Origin: Saprospiraceae bacterium | Lineage (GTDB): Bacteria > Bacteroidota > Bacteroidia > Chitinophagales > Saprospiraceae | Assembly: GCA_016715405.1 (NCBI GenBank) | Contig: JADKAE010000017.1 | Coordinates: 1-64,000 of the forward strand | DNA length: 64,000 bases | Direction of reading: 5' to 3' | In this document: positions 17,381 to 26,268 of the stretch, piece after piece | Layout of the letters: every line of letters begins with the position of its first letter | Position numbering within the stretch: the stretch's first letter is position 1 | The notes under the pieces: generated by a model | The model's database searches: none | What the model was told of the DNA's origin: nothing | Seen by the model: the letters and a program-made list of their open reading frames with translations, nothing else | Position numbers and translations under genes: made by a program

Positions 17381-18637
17381 TTACAAATCCAGCAGCAGCC
17401 CAATCGGGTCCTCCAGCAAATTTTTCACCCTTACCAGAAATGTTACCGAGGTGCTGCCGTCGATGATGCGGTGATCGTAAGAGAGGGCGAGGTACATCAT
17501 GGGGCGGATCACCACCTGGCCATTTACTGCCACCGGGCGCTCTTTGATAGCGTGCATGCCCAGTATCGCCGATTGCGGTTCGTTGATGATCGGCGTGCTG
17601 AGCAAAGAGCCGAAGACGCCTCCATTGGTGATGGTGAAGGTGCCGCCCTGCATTTCTTCTATGGAAAGCGTGCCGTTGCGGGCTTTTTCCGACAATGCCT
17701 TGATCTCTTTTTCGATTTCGGCATAGCTCAGCGACTCTACGTTGCGGATGGGGGGCACCACCAGTCCGTTGGGGGTGGAGATAGCCACTGAAATATCCAC
17801 GTAGTCGTGGTAGATAATGTCGTTGCCGTCGATATAGGCGTTTACGTCGGGCATTTCGAGCAGAGCCTTAGTGCAGGCTTTGGCGAAGATGGACATAAAG
17901 CCGAGTTTGATGCCGTATTTTGCTACAAACCGCTCCTGGTATTTTTCACGCAGGGCCATCACTTCACTGAGGTCTACCTCGTTGAAGGTGGTGAGCATAG
18001 CGGTTTCGTTTTTAGCTTTTACCAATCGCGTGGCGATGGTGCGGCGCATGCGGCTCATCTTTTTGCGCTCGCTGTTGCGGCTGAAAGCTTCGTGCGTAGC
18101 CGCCGGCGCGGAAGTTGCAGGTGTGGAAGCGGGTTGCGGTGCTGCGGGCGCCGGCGCTGCCGGGGTGGACTTGGCTTCGACGGCTTTCATGGCATCTTCT
18201 TTGGTGATGCGGCCGCCGCGGCCCGAGCCTTCTACTTCTGCCGGGGCGATTTCGTTTTCTTTGAGGATTTTGGCCGCCGCAGGCGAGGGGTGGCCTGCCG
18301 CCGGTGAAGCGGGCACAGCTGCTTGTTCTGCTACAGGGGCCGGCGCCGCAGCTTGCGGCGCTGCAGGGGCAGCGGGTTGGGGGTCTTCGCCTTTTGCTGC
18401 GCTGGTATCGATACGGGCCACGAGTCCGCCGATGGGCAGGTCGTCGCCGGCTTTGGCTACGTGGATGAGCTTTCCCGAGGTTTCCGCCGGAAATTCAAGA
18501 GTGGCTTTGTCCGATTCGAATTCGCAGATAGATTCATCGCGCGACACATAGGCGCCGTCGGGCTTGAGCCACTGCGACAAGGTCACTTCGGCTATGGATT
18601 CGCCTATAACAGGCACTTTGAGATCGACTATACTCAT
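17381..18637 (-). CDS. odhB: 2-oxoglutarate dehydrogenase E2, dihydrolipoyl succinyltransferase
   Basis: E2 core of the 2-oxoglutarate dehydrogenase complex: transfers succinyl groups from lipoyl-lysine to CoA in the TCA cycle. 418 residues: lipoyl domain (1-78) with Lys44 in ESDKATLE, Ala/Pro linker, E3-binding domain (about 108-145, HPSPAAAKILKENEI), second linker, and catalytic domain (about 185-418) with YVDISVAISTPNGLVVPPI and active-site SYDHRIIDG near residue 388. The sequence favours the succinyl rather than the acetyl enzyme. No odhA (E1) is adjacent. A TAATTTTG -7 box at 18667-18660 would give a leader of under 20 nt. Confidence 0.93.
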   Translation of the reverse strand: MSIVDLKVPVIGESIAEVTLSQWLKPDGAYVSRDESICEFESDKATLEFPAETSGKLIHVAKAGDDLPIGGLVARIDTSAAKGEDPQPAAPAAPQAAAPAPVAEQAAVPASPAAGHPSPAAAKILKENEIAPAEVEGSGRGGRITKEDAMKAVEAKSTPAAPAPAAPQPASTPATSAPAATHEAFSRNSERKKMSRMRRTIATRLVKAKNETAMLTTFNEVDLSEVMALREKYQERFVAKYGIKLGFMSIFAKACTKALLEMPDVNAYIDGNDIIYHDYVDISVAISTPNGLVVPPIRNVESLSYAEIEKEIKALSEKARNGTLSIEEMQGGTFTITNGGVFGSLLSTPIINEPQSAILGMHAIKERPVAVNGQVVIRPMMYLALSYDHRIIDGSTSVTFLVRVKNLLEDPIGLLLDL

Positions 18638-18659
18638 ATGGAAAGCGGCATTTGGTCTG

Positions 18660-18667
18660 CAAAATTA
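18660..18667 (-). promoter_or_regulatory. -7 element for odhB
   Basis: The minus strand reads TAATTTTG (TAnnTTTG) 23 bases upstream of the odhB start. No TTTG is found at the exact -33 spacing. Confidence 0.45.
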
Positions 18668-18723
18668 ACTGCAATAATCCGGCAATTGCCCAAATAATAC
18701 AACAACATGGCAGAAAATGTTTG

Positions 18724-18794
18724 AGACTGTGCGACTTTGCGACCGTGCGACTGAACGATCGCATAGTCGTAAAGTCGCATAGTCGTACAGTCTC
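18724..18794. repeat. GTCGTAAA/GCGACTTT-family snapback repeat, copy 1
   Basis: GAGACTGTGCGACTTTGCGA, then CCGTGCGACTGAACGATCG, is answered by inverse units (CATAGTCGTAAAGTCGCAT, then AGTCGTACAGTCTC), so the whole block folds back. Related blocks lie at 35414-35455, 45421-45503 and 52801-52923. It separates odhB from the peptide transporter operon. Confidence 0.8.
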
Positions 18795-18797
18795 CCC

Positions 18798-20093
18798 TCA
18801 GCGGTGCAATCGCGGATTCAGCGCCTCATTCAGCCCTTCGCCCAGCAGATTGAAGATCGTGACCGACACAAAAATGGCGAAACCGGGAAAAAAGGCCAGC
18901 CACCAGGCTTTTGGCTGCGACCGTGCCTCGTTGAGCAGCGTGCCCCAGGTCACGGTATCCACTGATACCCCGATGCCCAGAAACGACAGGAATGCTTCGA
19001 GCAAAATTGCATTGGCAATGCCGAAAGCAATGGCGATAAGCACGGGCGACAAAGCATTGGGCAGGGCATGCCGCCATAGGATGCGCCACTCGCTGAAGCC
19101 AAGGGCCCTCCCTGCCTCGATATAGCCGAGCTGCCGGATGCGCAGCAATTCGCCGCGCACAAATCGCGCAATGCCCGTCCACCGCACCAGCCCAATGATG
19201 GCCATGACGTAAAAAATGGATGGCCGCTTGATAAGCACGATGATGGAGAGGATAAGCAATAGGGTGGGGATGGCGTTGAGTACTTCTATCAAACGCACCA
19301 CGATGGCGTCTACAGGCAATTGCATGGGCTTTTTTAAAACGGATATTTTTCAACCCATTTTATTAAAAATGACAAAAACCCAGGCAGACTGCTATGATGC
19401 TGATGCTTTTATTATTTCAATCAATAAATTGCCGTCCATCCAGGCAGCGCTGCGAGCAATGAAGGCATAATAAAAACCGGCGGCCAGCCCCAGCGAATAC
19501 AGTAGTACCGCCGCGCGTGACAATCGCAGATGCTGATCGCCGAAATACCCCGCCAGCGAGCCCAGCAGAACGCCGATCAAGGTGGCCAGAGCCATGGCTA
19601 CTACACCAACCAGCATGGCTGTGCGCGTGCCGGCCACCAGGCCTGCCGCCACATCGTGGCCAACCCTGTTGGTGCCCAGCCAGTGCCGGTACCGGGTCGA
19701 TGTTGTTTTTTGCTTGTCGAATGGCCCCACATAATTGCCATTATATACATCCAGCGTATTAGCCGAATAGGGGATCAGCGGCATAATCGCCTTTTCGTAG
19801 GTCAACTCGCGCCAGTTGTTGCCGTTGAAAGGCGGCTTCCAGTTGCTCAGTCCCAGCGATACCGCGTATTGCTTCACCACGGGAAAATAATGCCGACCCT
19901 CGATGCGGCAATAGATGGGCCGCACGTTGGCGATAAAATCGGCAAACAGGGCTATGAACAGCAGCACGACAAGGATGCGCAGCGACCACACCGCCGGGCG
20001 GTGTTGCCTGAGGCGTTGGCGTGCCAGCACCCAGGGACTCTGGTGCCGGTTGCCGTCGCCGGTGTCGAGTTGTCGTTTTTTTCTGCCGAACAT
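18798..20093 (-). CDS. Peptide ABC transporter permease DppC-like (about three deletions)
   Basis: Inner-membrane permease of a peptide/nickel-type ABC importer. The N-terminal part (20093-19392) has helix 1 (RILVVLLFIALFADFIA), a periplasmic insert and helices ending GSLAGYFGDQHLRLSRA. The C-terminal part (19325-18798) has the EAA loop (EAGRALGFSEWRILWRHALPN) and ends GEGLNEALNPRLHR. Between them the two halves are in the same frame but separated by TAG and TGA. Shifting at three nearby homopolymers gives a continuous hydrophobic stretch (KSISIIAVCL, GFLSFLIKWVEKYP, FLKKPMQLPVDAIVVR), so three single-base deletions explain the break. It follows the DppB-like gene with no gap. Confidence 0.85.
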
Positions 20094-21526
20094 CTAATTT
20101 TCTTTCTTTTTCCCCAGCGTTACCCGGGGTCTATTACGCCATACAATACATCCGCCAGTAAAATGCCCGCCATGGTCACCACGGCTGCCAGCATAAGCAC
20201 GGCATATACGATGGGCCAGTCTTTGGCGCCTATGGCGTCTACGGTCAATTTGCCCATGCCCGGTATGCCGAAGATTACTTCGATGACTACCGAACCTGCA
20301 ATGGCTGCCGGCAGCACCGACGCCAGCATGGTGACGATGGGCGAAAGGGCGTTGCGAAAGGCGTGTTTCCAGATCACTACGCTTTCGCGCAATCCTTTGG
20401 CCCGGGCCGTCCGCACAAAATCTTGTTCCAAAACCTCAACCATGCTGCTGCGCATCTGCCGGGAGATGAAAGCCAGCGATCCGTAGGTGAGACATATTAC
20501 GGGCAAGGCCAGGTGAGATACACGGGTGGTAAATACCTGCCAACCGCTATCGCCCTTGTCAGTATCGCCGACTCCCATCGTTGGGAACCAGTCCATACCG
20601 TATTCGGGTGTGGTGAAAAAGATGATCATTAAAGTGGCGATCCAGAAGACAGGCAGCGAGTGCAGCGCGAATAACACTACCGCGATGAGCCTGTCGCGCC
20701 TGGAACCGCGATGCACAGCGGCATAGACGCCTAAGGGGATAGCGAGTCCGTATGCCAGCAAAATGGCCAGTCCGTTGATGAGCAAGGTCCAGCGCAAGGC
20801 CGTAGCCAGCTTGCCGGCCACGGGAAGTCGGTCGCGGTAGGATACGCCCAGATCGCCCCGTAGCAGCCGCAGTAGCCAACGGTGGTACTGATTATCGGCG
20901 CCGTGCCAGCGCAAGGCCGGTATCCAGTGCGCCGAAAGCGTTGCCTCTTGTTTAACCCGCCCATACGCGACGTTGAGGGCATCAAATTGAGCGCCTGCTG
21001 CGGCCTGCAGGGCGCTGTCCGACCGAAAGGCGAATTGCAGGGTATCCAAGTGGTAGCGTATTAGCGGGTCTTTGTCTTGAATATAAAGAAAAGGCAGGGT
21101 AGCTCTAGCCCTGGTAAGCGCCTCGCCCGAAGCTTGCCCTTTTACTTGGAACAGCTTGCGGTCCAACAAGGCGATCTGTTGGTAATAATGCGCTATCTGC
21201 GGCCAGTTGCCGTATCGCGCAATCAGCGCCCGCACGCATTCCCGGCGTTCTTTTTGCACAAAGCGGTGCAGCGTATCGGGATAGGCCGAAGTAGTTATGG
21301 TGAAATAAAATACCGGCTTGTCGATGCCCAGCGAAGCGGCCATTTCGCGGTATTCCCTTTCGTAAGACGTGGGGTCGCTAAGCTGCGCCCCCGGGTTGTT
21401 GCCCGTATTCAAAAACAACATGACGGGGTCGCCGGGCGTACAGGTGCTCAACCCGAATGCCAAAAAGGAGATGACAATCAGGGTGGGGAGGAAGATGAGT
21501 AAGCGCCGGGCGAGGAATTTCCACAT
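20094..21526 (-). CDS. Peptide ABC transporter permease DppB-like with large periplasmic insert
   Basis: About 477 residues; family members are usually 310-340. Helix 1 (IFLPTLIVISFLAFGLSTC) is followed by the family segment TPGDPV and then a helical insert of about 170 residues (60-230) before WLLRLLRGDLGVSYRDRLPV. Helices 2-6 follow, with the EAA loop VRTARAKGLRESVVIWKHAFRNA. As read it stops at GVIDPG, but restoring one C gives DPRVTLGKKKEN and a TAG directly touching the DppC-like ATG. DPRV is the canonical ending. The operon order is binding protein, DppB, DppC; the ATPases must be encoded elsewhere. Confidence 0.88.
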
Positions 21527-21539
21527 GTTAGCTTTTTTT

Positions 21540-21654
21540 GGTTTAGCGATTGGGTTTAGCGATTGGGTTTAGCTGTATGTTTAGTTAACTAAACCCAAAC
21601 GCTAAACTGCGAATGCACTAAACCCAAACGCTAAACTGCCGAAGGCACTAAACC
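21540..21654. repeat. TTTAGCG-family snapback repeat, copy 1
   Basis: GGTTTAGCGATTGGGTTTAG repeats forward, turns at GTTTAGTTAACTAAAC, and continues as inverse units (CCCAAACGCTAAACTGCGAA, and TGCACTAAACCC). A second copy lies at 61679-61784. It stands between the binding-protein and permease genes of one operon and ends at the binding-protein stop, so it may modulate downstream expression. Confidence 0.85.
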
Positions 21655-21655
21655 A

Positions 21656-23434
21656 TTAGTTCTCCCCCTTGAGTTTAAACAAATTCGGGAAAAAGCCCGG
21701 GTGCATTGCTGTGGGTATTACTTCGAAGCGCTGGTGAGCGGCCAGGCGGCCCGAGGGGACATAGAGATATACCTCGGGGACTTCGTCGTAGATAACAGCC
21801 TGCAACTTTTTGTACATATCGTCGCGTTTGCCTTTGTCGAGTGTGATACGAAGGTCTTCGATCAGCTTATCCGTCTCGGCGTTGCCAAAGCCGGTGCGGT
21901 TGTCGCCCTGGGTATGCCAGCTTTGCATGGGGTCCCACAGTGTGGGGCTCACCGTGCGGCCGCCGGAGCTAAGCTCGTATTCGCCTTTGCGAAGGTCGGC
22001 GATGATCTGGGTAAATTCTTTGGTGACGGGTTCGATATTGATGCCGGCTTTGCGGGCATTTTCCTGGAGCACCAGGGCGATATTGCGGGAGATTTCCCGG
22101 TTGGGGGTGATCAGGTAACTCAGGCTGAGCTCGGTCAATTCGCCGTCGATAGTTTTGTCTACGGTGCCGTTGTTGTTGGAGTCGGTCCAGCCGGCTAATT
22201 TCAGCAATTCCTTGGCCTTTTCCGGGTTGTAGGCGATCGGCTTCAGGTTTTTGTTTGCATAGTCCTTGGTGGGCAACACCGGCCCGGAGAGGGGCTCCGC
22301 CAATCCAAAATAGAGGGTATTGATAACCTCGTCAACGTTCACGGCGTGGGCAAGGGCCTGGCGCACGAGTTTGTCGTTGAGTTTGGGGTGGCGGGTATTG
22401 ACATAAATAAAAAACGAGGTAAGGCTGGCAGGGGTATAAAGCGTGTACGCATTTTGAATAAGCTGGTCCTGCTTGATGTCGGTAAAATCTTTGGGGTCGA
22501 TATCGGCCACCACGTCGATTTCTTCTGCTTTGAGGGCGGCGAGGGCGGTAGCGGCATCGCCGATCACCTTAAAAGTTAGCTTGCCGGGATAAGCGCCGAG
22601 TGCCGGAAACTTATCGGCCAGGTCGTCGCCCCACCAGTTTTCTTTTTTCACCAATTCCACCTTTTGCTGGGGCTCCCAGGTTTCGAGGCGGTAGGGGCCG
22701 CAACCCGAGATGGCGCCTACTTCGCGGGAAAACTTGGGCGACTGGGCCAGGTCGGCAAATTGTTGCAACCTGGCATCCGATTCAGCCAACTGGGCGATCT
22801 TCTCCGGGTTGGTGAAATCTTTGATGTCGATGTCTTTCAGCAAATTCTGCGGGTCGTAGAGGTGCGCGGGAAGCACCTGCACCGTGCTTGCTATCGCTTC
22901 TTCTCCCAGGATGTATTTTTCGTTGGTAAATACCGTAAAACGCTTTGGATTGGCGGCGTCTACCTGGATATCTTTAATGAATGCAAAAAACGGGCGGTAG
23001 CGCTGGGCGTTGACTTTGGGATTGAGTACGGCTTTTACCGTAAATACAAAATCGTGGCCTGTCACGGGTTTGCCGTCATCCCAGACGGCCTCGTCGTGGA
23101 GGTCAAACGTATAAGCTACGCCGCCGGCGTAGGGTCCGCTGGTAATTTCCTTTACCTCGGGCGTTGATTTGGCGAGTTGCGGGATGAGTTGCAGGGTAGT
23201 CGGGTCGATGAAGAGCAGGTAAGAAAACAACTGGTTATTGATCTGTGTAGCGTAAATCGTAGTCGACAAAAGCGGGTTGAGACCATCGGGCTCTGCGTCG
23301 ATGCGGATGATGACATCGTTGCCTTTTCTTTTCCAATTCTCATTTTGTTTGGGTTCAGATTTACAGTCGGTAAACAATAAACCTGCGACGAAACAAAGTA
23401 GCAGCGTAAAATGGATGGAAGAGTTTCGCATCAT
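21656..23434 (-). CDS. Peptide-binding lipoprotein of ABC importer (SBP family 5)
   Basis: Extracytoplasmic binding protein that delivers oligopeptides to the DppB/DppC-like permeases encoded just downstream. The start is set at the ATG ATG pair at 23434, giving MMRNSSIHFTLLLCFVAGLL and a lipobox FTDC. An upstream ATG at 23494 would add an unlikely 20 residues before the signal. Family 5 features: DAEPDGLNPLLST near the N-terminus, WDDGKPVTGHDFVFTVKAVL, and ISGCGPYRLETWEP. The C-terminal region ends PTAMHPGFFPNLFKLKGEN. About 592 residues, typical length. No frameshift. Specificity for peptides is from family only. Confidence 0.9.
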   Translation of the reverse strand: MMRNSSIHFTLLLCFVAGLLFTDCKSEPKQNENWKRKGNDVIIRIDAEPDGLNPLLSTTIYATQINNQLFSYLLFIDPTTLQLIPQLAKSTPEVKEITSGPYAGGVAYTFDLHDEAVWDDGKPVTGHDFVFTVKAVLNPKVNAQRYRPFFAFIKDIQVDAANPKRFTVFTNEKYILGEEAIASTVQVLPAHLYDPQNLLKDIDIKDFTNPEKIAQLAESDARLQQFADLAQSPKFSREVGAISGCGPYRLETWEPQQKVELVKKENWWGDDLADKFPALGAYPGKLTFKVIGDAATALAALKAEEIDVVADIDPKDFTDIKQDQLIQNAYTLYTPASLTSFFIYVNTRHPKLNDKLVRQALAHAVNVDEVINTLYFGLAEPLSGPVLPTKDYANKNLKPIAYNPEKAKELLKLAGWTDSNNNGTVDKTIDGELTELSLSYLITPNREISRNIALVLQENARKAGINIEPVTKEFTQIIADLRKGEYELSSGGRTVSPTLWDPMQSWHTQGDNRTGFGNAETDKLIEDLRITLDKGKRDDMYKKLQAVIYDEVPEVYLYVPSGRLAAHQRFEVIPTAMHPGFFPNLFKLKGEN

Positions 23435-23586
23435 GGGGAGATTATTTTTTTTGTGAAAGTGATTGCAAAATACAGGGATGCCGCCACGTAGCAAAATGCT
23501 TTTGATGCTAATTTAAATAATCCTGCATTGCTTGGGGTAAAAATCCGGATTTGCGCGCTTCAACGATTTTACCGACCTTTCGCCCC

Positions 23587-24345
23587 ATGGAACAAAACAA
23601 CCGACAAGGCGAGGTGATTTATGGGCGCCACCCGGTAGTAGAAGCCATTACTGCCGGATTGCCTGTCGACAAGCTGTGGCTCCAGCAGGGCACCCGTGGC
23701 GAATTCGAAAAGGAGATCAGGCGTTTGAGCAAAGAGCGGGATATTCCCGTGCAATTTGTGCCCAAAGAAAAATTGTCGAAGCTGGCAGGAGGCAACAACC
23801 ACCAGGGTATCGTAGGTTTTTTGTCGATTATCGGGTACCAGTTGCTGGAAGACGTCCTGCCCGTGATTTACGAACGCTCGGAAACGCCGCTCATCGTGGT
23901 GCTCGACCACATCACCGATGTGCGCAACCTGGGCGCCATAGCCCGTTCGGCCTCGTGTTGCGGCGCGCATGCCCTGGTCATACCCCGCAAAGGCGGCGCG
24001 CTGATCAATGCAGAAGCCATGAAAGCCTCTGCCGGCGCTCTGGCCCGCCTGCCGGTCTGCCGGGTCAACAGCCTGGTCAATGCCGTTGAATACCTCCAGC
24101 AATCGGGCATACAAGTGCTGGCGAGCGACCTGCGTGCCACGCAGCTCTTACACCAACTCGACCTCACCGGGCCTACTGCCCTCCTGCTCGGCGCCGAAGG
24201 CGAAGGCCTCCATCACAGCTTATCCACTCGTGCCGACCAGCAGTTTCGCATCCCGCAACTGGGCGATACGGAGTCGTTTAACGTGTCGGTGGCAGCGGGG
24301 ATTATGCTTTATGAGTCGTTGAGGCAGCGGATAATTCAGGGATAA
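23587..24345 (+). CDS. rlmB: 23S rRNA (guanosine-2'-O-)-methyltransferase RlmB (TrmH/SpoU family)
   Basis: SPOUT methyltransferase that 2'-O-methylates a guanosine of 23S rRNA. 252 residues from ATG 23587 (MEQNNRQGEVIYGRHPVVEA), the family N-terminus; upstream codons are not conserved. The SpoU_sub_bind domain (about 10-85) is followed by the knot domain with motif 1 VVLDHITDVRNLGAIARSA, motif 2 ALLLGAEGEGLHHSL and motif 3 RIPQLGDTESFNVSVAAGIM. All catalytic positions (Asn and Arg of motif 1, Ser-x-Asn of motif 3) are present. It could also be a related TrmH paralogue, but the substrate-binding domain favours RlmB. Confidence 0.9.
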   Translation: MEQNNRQGEVIYGRHPVVEAITAGLPVDKLWLQQGTRGEFEKEIRRLSKERDIPVQFVPKEKLSKLAGGNNHQGIVGFLSIIGYQLLEDVLPVIYERSETPLIVVLDHITDVRNLGAIARSASCCGAHALVIPRKGGALINAEAMKASAGALARLPVCRVNSLVNAVEYLQQSGIQVLASDLRATQLLHQLDLTGPTALLLGAEGEGLHHSLSTRADQQFRIPQLGDTESFNVSVAAGIMLYESLRQRIIQG

Positions 24346-24349
24346 TTCA

Positions 24350-24458
24350 GTTATCTGTTGTCCGTTCTCGGTTGTCTGTTATCCGTTCTTAACTTTGCCA
24401 GTTAAACTTTAACAGAGAACCGACAACAGAGAACAGAAAACAGAGAACAGAAAACCGA
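24350..24458. repeat. GTTCTCTGTT-family snapback repeat, copy 1
   Basis: TCTGTTGTCCGTTCTCGGTT, then GTCTGTTATCCGTTCTTAAC, is followed by a core TTTGCCAGTTAAAC and then the inverse arm AACAGAGAACCGACAACAG, repeated as AGAACAGAAAACAG. Copies at 57640-57774 and 60880-60973 share arm units and the GTTTAAC...GGCAA core. Confidence 0.85.
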
Positions 24459-24460
24459 AT

Positions 24461-25711
24461 ATGCAACCACTAATCACCAACGATGCCGTCGTGCTCGGCA
24501 TTTTACTGGCCGTGTTGGCCGCCATTTTTGTCACTTCGGGAAGTAATAGCAAGGGCTGGCGCAATTTTTACAAAGTCGTGCCGGCGCTGTTGATGTGTTA
24601 TTTTGTGCCGGCCTTGCTGCGATGGCCATTGGGACTGATCAGCGGCGATACGTCGAAACTCGATGAAATGGCCGCCGACTATCTGTTGCCGGCGTGTTTA
24701 GTGCTTTTGTGCCTGAATATCGACTTCAAGGGCATCCTCAACCTGGGGCCCAAGGCGCTGATTATGTTTTTGGCGGGTACGGCGGGTGTCATTTTGGGCG
24801 GACCGGTGGCGATGCTCACCGTGACCAAGTTGTTTCCCGGACTTATAAGCGCTACGCCCGATGAGTTATGGCGGGGTTTGTCAACTATTGCAGGTAGCTG
24901 GATCGGAGGCGGCGCCAACCAGTTGGCGATGAAAAATATATATCAGGTCAACGATAATCTCTTTGCAGTGGTAGTGGTGGTGGATGTGATTGTAGCCAAT
25001 ATTTGGATGGGATTATTGCTTTACGGCGCCAGCGTTACCAAGCGCATCGACAACTGGCTGGGCGGCGATACCAGCGCCATTACCGAACTCAAACACAAAT
25101 TAGAGGCTTACCAGGAAAAAGTGGAACGCATACCTGTCGTCAAAGATCTCTTTGTGATGTTGGCGGTGGCCTTCGGCGGCGTGGCCATTTCTAATCTGTT
25201 CGCCGATGCTATTGTGCCTGCACTGGAGCAACATTCGGCTGCTTTAGAAGCCTGGCGGCTCACGGCCTTCAATTCGCGTTTTTTCTGGGTAGTGGTCATC
25301 GCCACTACCGTCGGCATGCTCCTTTCTTTCACCAAAGCCCGCGAGCTGGAGGGCGTAGGCGCTTCCCGCTGGGGTAGTATTTTTATTTATCTGCTGGTGG
25401 CCACCATCGGTATGAAAATGGACTTGGGGCAGGTCTTCAGCAACCTGGGCCTGTTTGCCATCGGCATCGTCTGGATGATCATACACGCCGGTATCATGAT
25501 CGGTACGGCTAAACTCATCAAAGCCCCGTTTTTCTTCATGGCAGTAGGCAGTCAGGCCAATATCGGCGGAGCGGCTTCTGCGCCTATCGTGGCCTCTGCA
25601 TTCAGTCCCTCACTGGCTTCTGTCGGCGTACTGCTGGCCGTGCTGGGCTACGCGCTGGGCACCTATGGCGGCATTATTTGCGCTATTTTGATGAAGGGGG
25701 TGGCGGGGTAG
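24461..25711 (+). CDS. DUF819 family integral membrane protein
   Basis: 416 residues with about ten membrane helices, matching DUF819 (YjcL-like), a family of putative transporters of unknown substrate. Visible features: VVLGILLAVLAAIFVTSGS at the N-terminus, YLLPACLVLLCLNIDFKGIL, the Gly-rich GTAGVILGGPVAMLTVTK, AGSWIGGGANQLAMK, and the C-terminal repeat-like GSQANIGGAASAPIVASAF. The two Gly-rich half-helix segments resemble broken helices of elevator-type transporters. No frameshift. The start ATG at 24461 follows directly after a repeat, so the promoter is unclear. Confidence 0.88.
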   Translation: MQPLITNDAVVLGILLAVLAAIFVTSGSNSKGWRNFYKVVPALLMCYFVPALLRWPLGLISGDTSKLDEMAADYLLPACLVLLCLNIDFKGILNLGPKALIMFLAGTAGVILGGPVAMLTVTKLFPGLISATPDELWRGLSTIAGSWIGGGANQLAMKNIYQVNDNLFAVVVVVDVIVANIWMGLLLYGASVTKRIDNWLGGDTSAITELKHKLEAYQEKVERIPVVKDLFVMLAVAFGGVAISNLFADAIVPALEQHSAALEAWRLTAFNSRFFWVVVIATTVGMLLSFTKARELEGVGASRWGSIFIYLLVATIGMKMDLGQVFSNLGLFAIGIVWMIIHAGIMIGTAKLIKAPFFFMAVGSQANIGGAASAPIVASAFSPSLASVGVLLAVLGYALGTYGGIICAILMKGVAG

Positions 25712-25713
25712 CA

Positions 25714-25804
25714 GTCGCGATTTGCGATTTGCGATTTCGGAATTCGGATTTATCCTCGACAAAATCCGCAATCCGCAATCCGCAATCCGCAATCCGCAAT
25801 CGAC
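25714..25804. repeat. ATCCGCA/TGCGATT snapback repeat
   Basis: TCGCGATTTGCGATTTGCGA on the left and five tandem copies of the 7-mer ATCCGCA on the right face each other in inverse orientation. A related one-sided array of the 7-mer TTTCGGA lies at 27961-28002. Confidence 0.75.
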
Positions 25805-25929
25805 GGTCGGTTCTGCGTTTGAAAAACTTCAAAAATTTGGTCGACTACTTTGTTTGTTTTTTGTTGTTAATTAATAAAATGCTGTATTTTTTAGATAAAA
25901 TGTATTTTTTTAATTTTTTATTTAAAAAA

Positions 25930-25961
25930 TTTGCATAAAAATAACACTTGCCTTAGATTTG
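25930..25961 (+). promoter_or_regulatory. Promoter for the tRNA-like RNA
   Basis: TTTG at 25930-25933, a 20-base spacer and TAGATTTG at 25954-25961 match the Bacteroidota consensus. The flanks are strongly AT-rich. A start site near 25969 would lie about 33 nt before the tRNA-like acceptor stem, leaving a 5' hairpin (25981-25996) in the primary transcript. Confidence 0.6.
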
Positions 25962-25980
25962 CATCAACAACAACACAACA

Positions 25981-26169
25981 CGCAAGAACGCTTGCGAAAT
26001 ACTGTGAGGTGATGAAACAGGCAGCCATGCCCTCTTGTCTCGGGGGTAGGGAACCAAGAAATAAAGACAGAATATAGCCGGTTCGCCATTACGGCCGACA
26101 GGGGTTGACCACCAATCGATGTTCTGTTCCTAATCTCCCTGTGGAGGTTCGAATCCTCCCTTACAGCCA
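25981..26169 (+). ncRNA. tRNA-like structured RNA with long insert between anticodon-like arm and T arm
   Basis: A 5' hairpin CGCAAG-AACG-CTTGCG (25981-25996) precedes a tRNA-like body. The acceptor strand CTGTGAGG (26002-26009) pairs with CCTTACAG (26159-26166). A D-like arm follows (ATG 26012-26014 with CAT 26026-26028, loop AAACAGGCAGC), then an anticodon-like arm CCCTC-TTGTCTC-GGGGG (26030-26046) and a T arm GGAGG-TTCGAAT-CCTCC (26143-26159), with CCA at 26167-26169. Between the anticodon-like arm and the T arm lie about 95 nt with a long hairpin (GGAAC-CA-AGAA near 26050 pairing with TTCTGTTCC at 26122-26130), an inner GCCG/CGGC hairpin, and a possible pseudoknot ACAGGG (26098-26103) with CCCTGT (26137-26142). 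The loop would present GTC but has T, not a purine, at position 37. The D arm resembles tRNA-Leu. I cannot assign a known family. Confidence 0.6.
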
Positions 26170-26193
26170 TCTTAGAGAAATACATAGATTTGA

Positions 26194-26256
26194 GTGTGAG
26201 AGTGTGGGAGTGGGGAGATACTTGTTATCAATGATCCCACCCTCTCACCCTCTCAC
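26194..26256. repeat. GTGAGAG snapback repeat, possible terminator
   Basis: GTGAGAGTGTGGGAGTGGG and its inverse CCCACCCTCTCACCCTCTCA enclose an AT-rich loop. It lies between the tRNA-like RNA and the convergent lipoprotein gene, suitable for ending both transcripts. Confidence 0.75.
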
Positions 26257-26268
26257 GTTCCCCCCCTC

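Noticed and set aside
19530..20486. 318-codon open frame on the plus strand over the DppC/DppB genes
   Set aside because: Antisense to clearly conserved permease sequence; no recognisable domain.
26002..26046. Plain tRNA-Asp (GTC) or tRNA-Leu
   Set aside because: The arms look tRNA-like, but T at position 37, the Leu-like D arm with a GTC loop and the 95-nt insert do not fit either tRNA.
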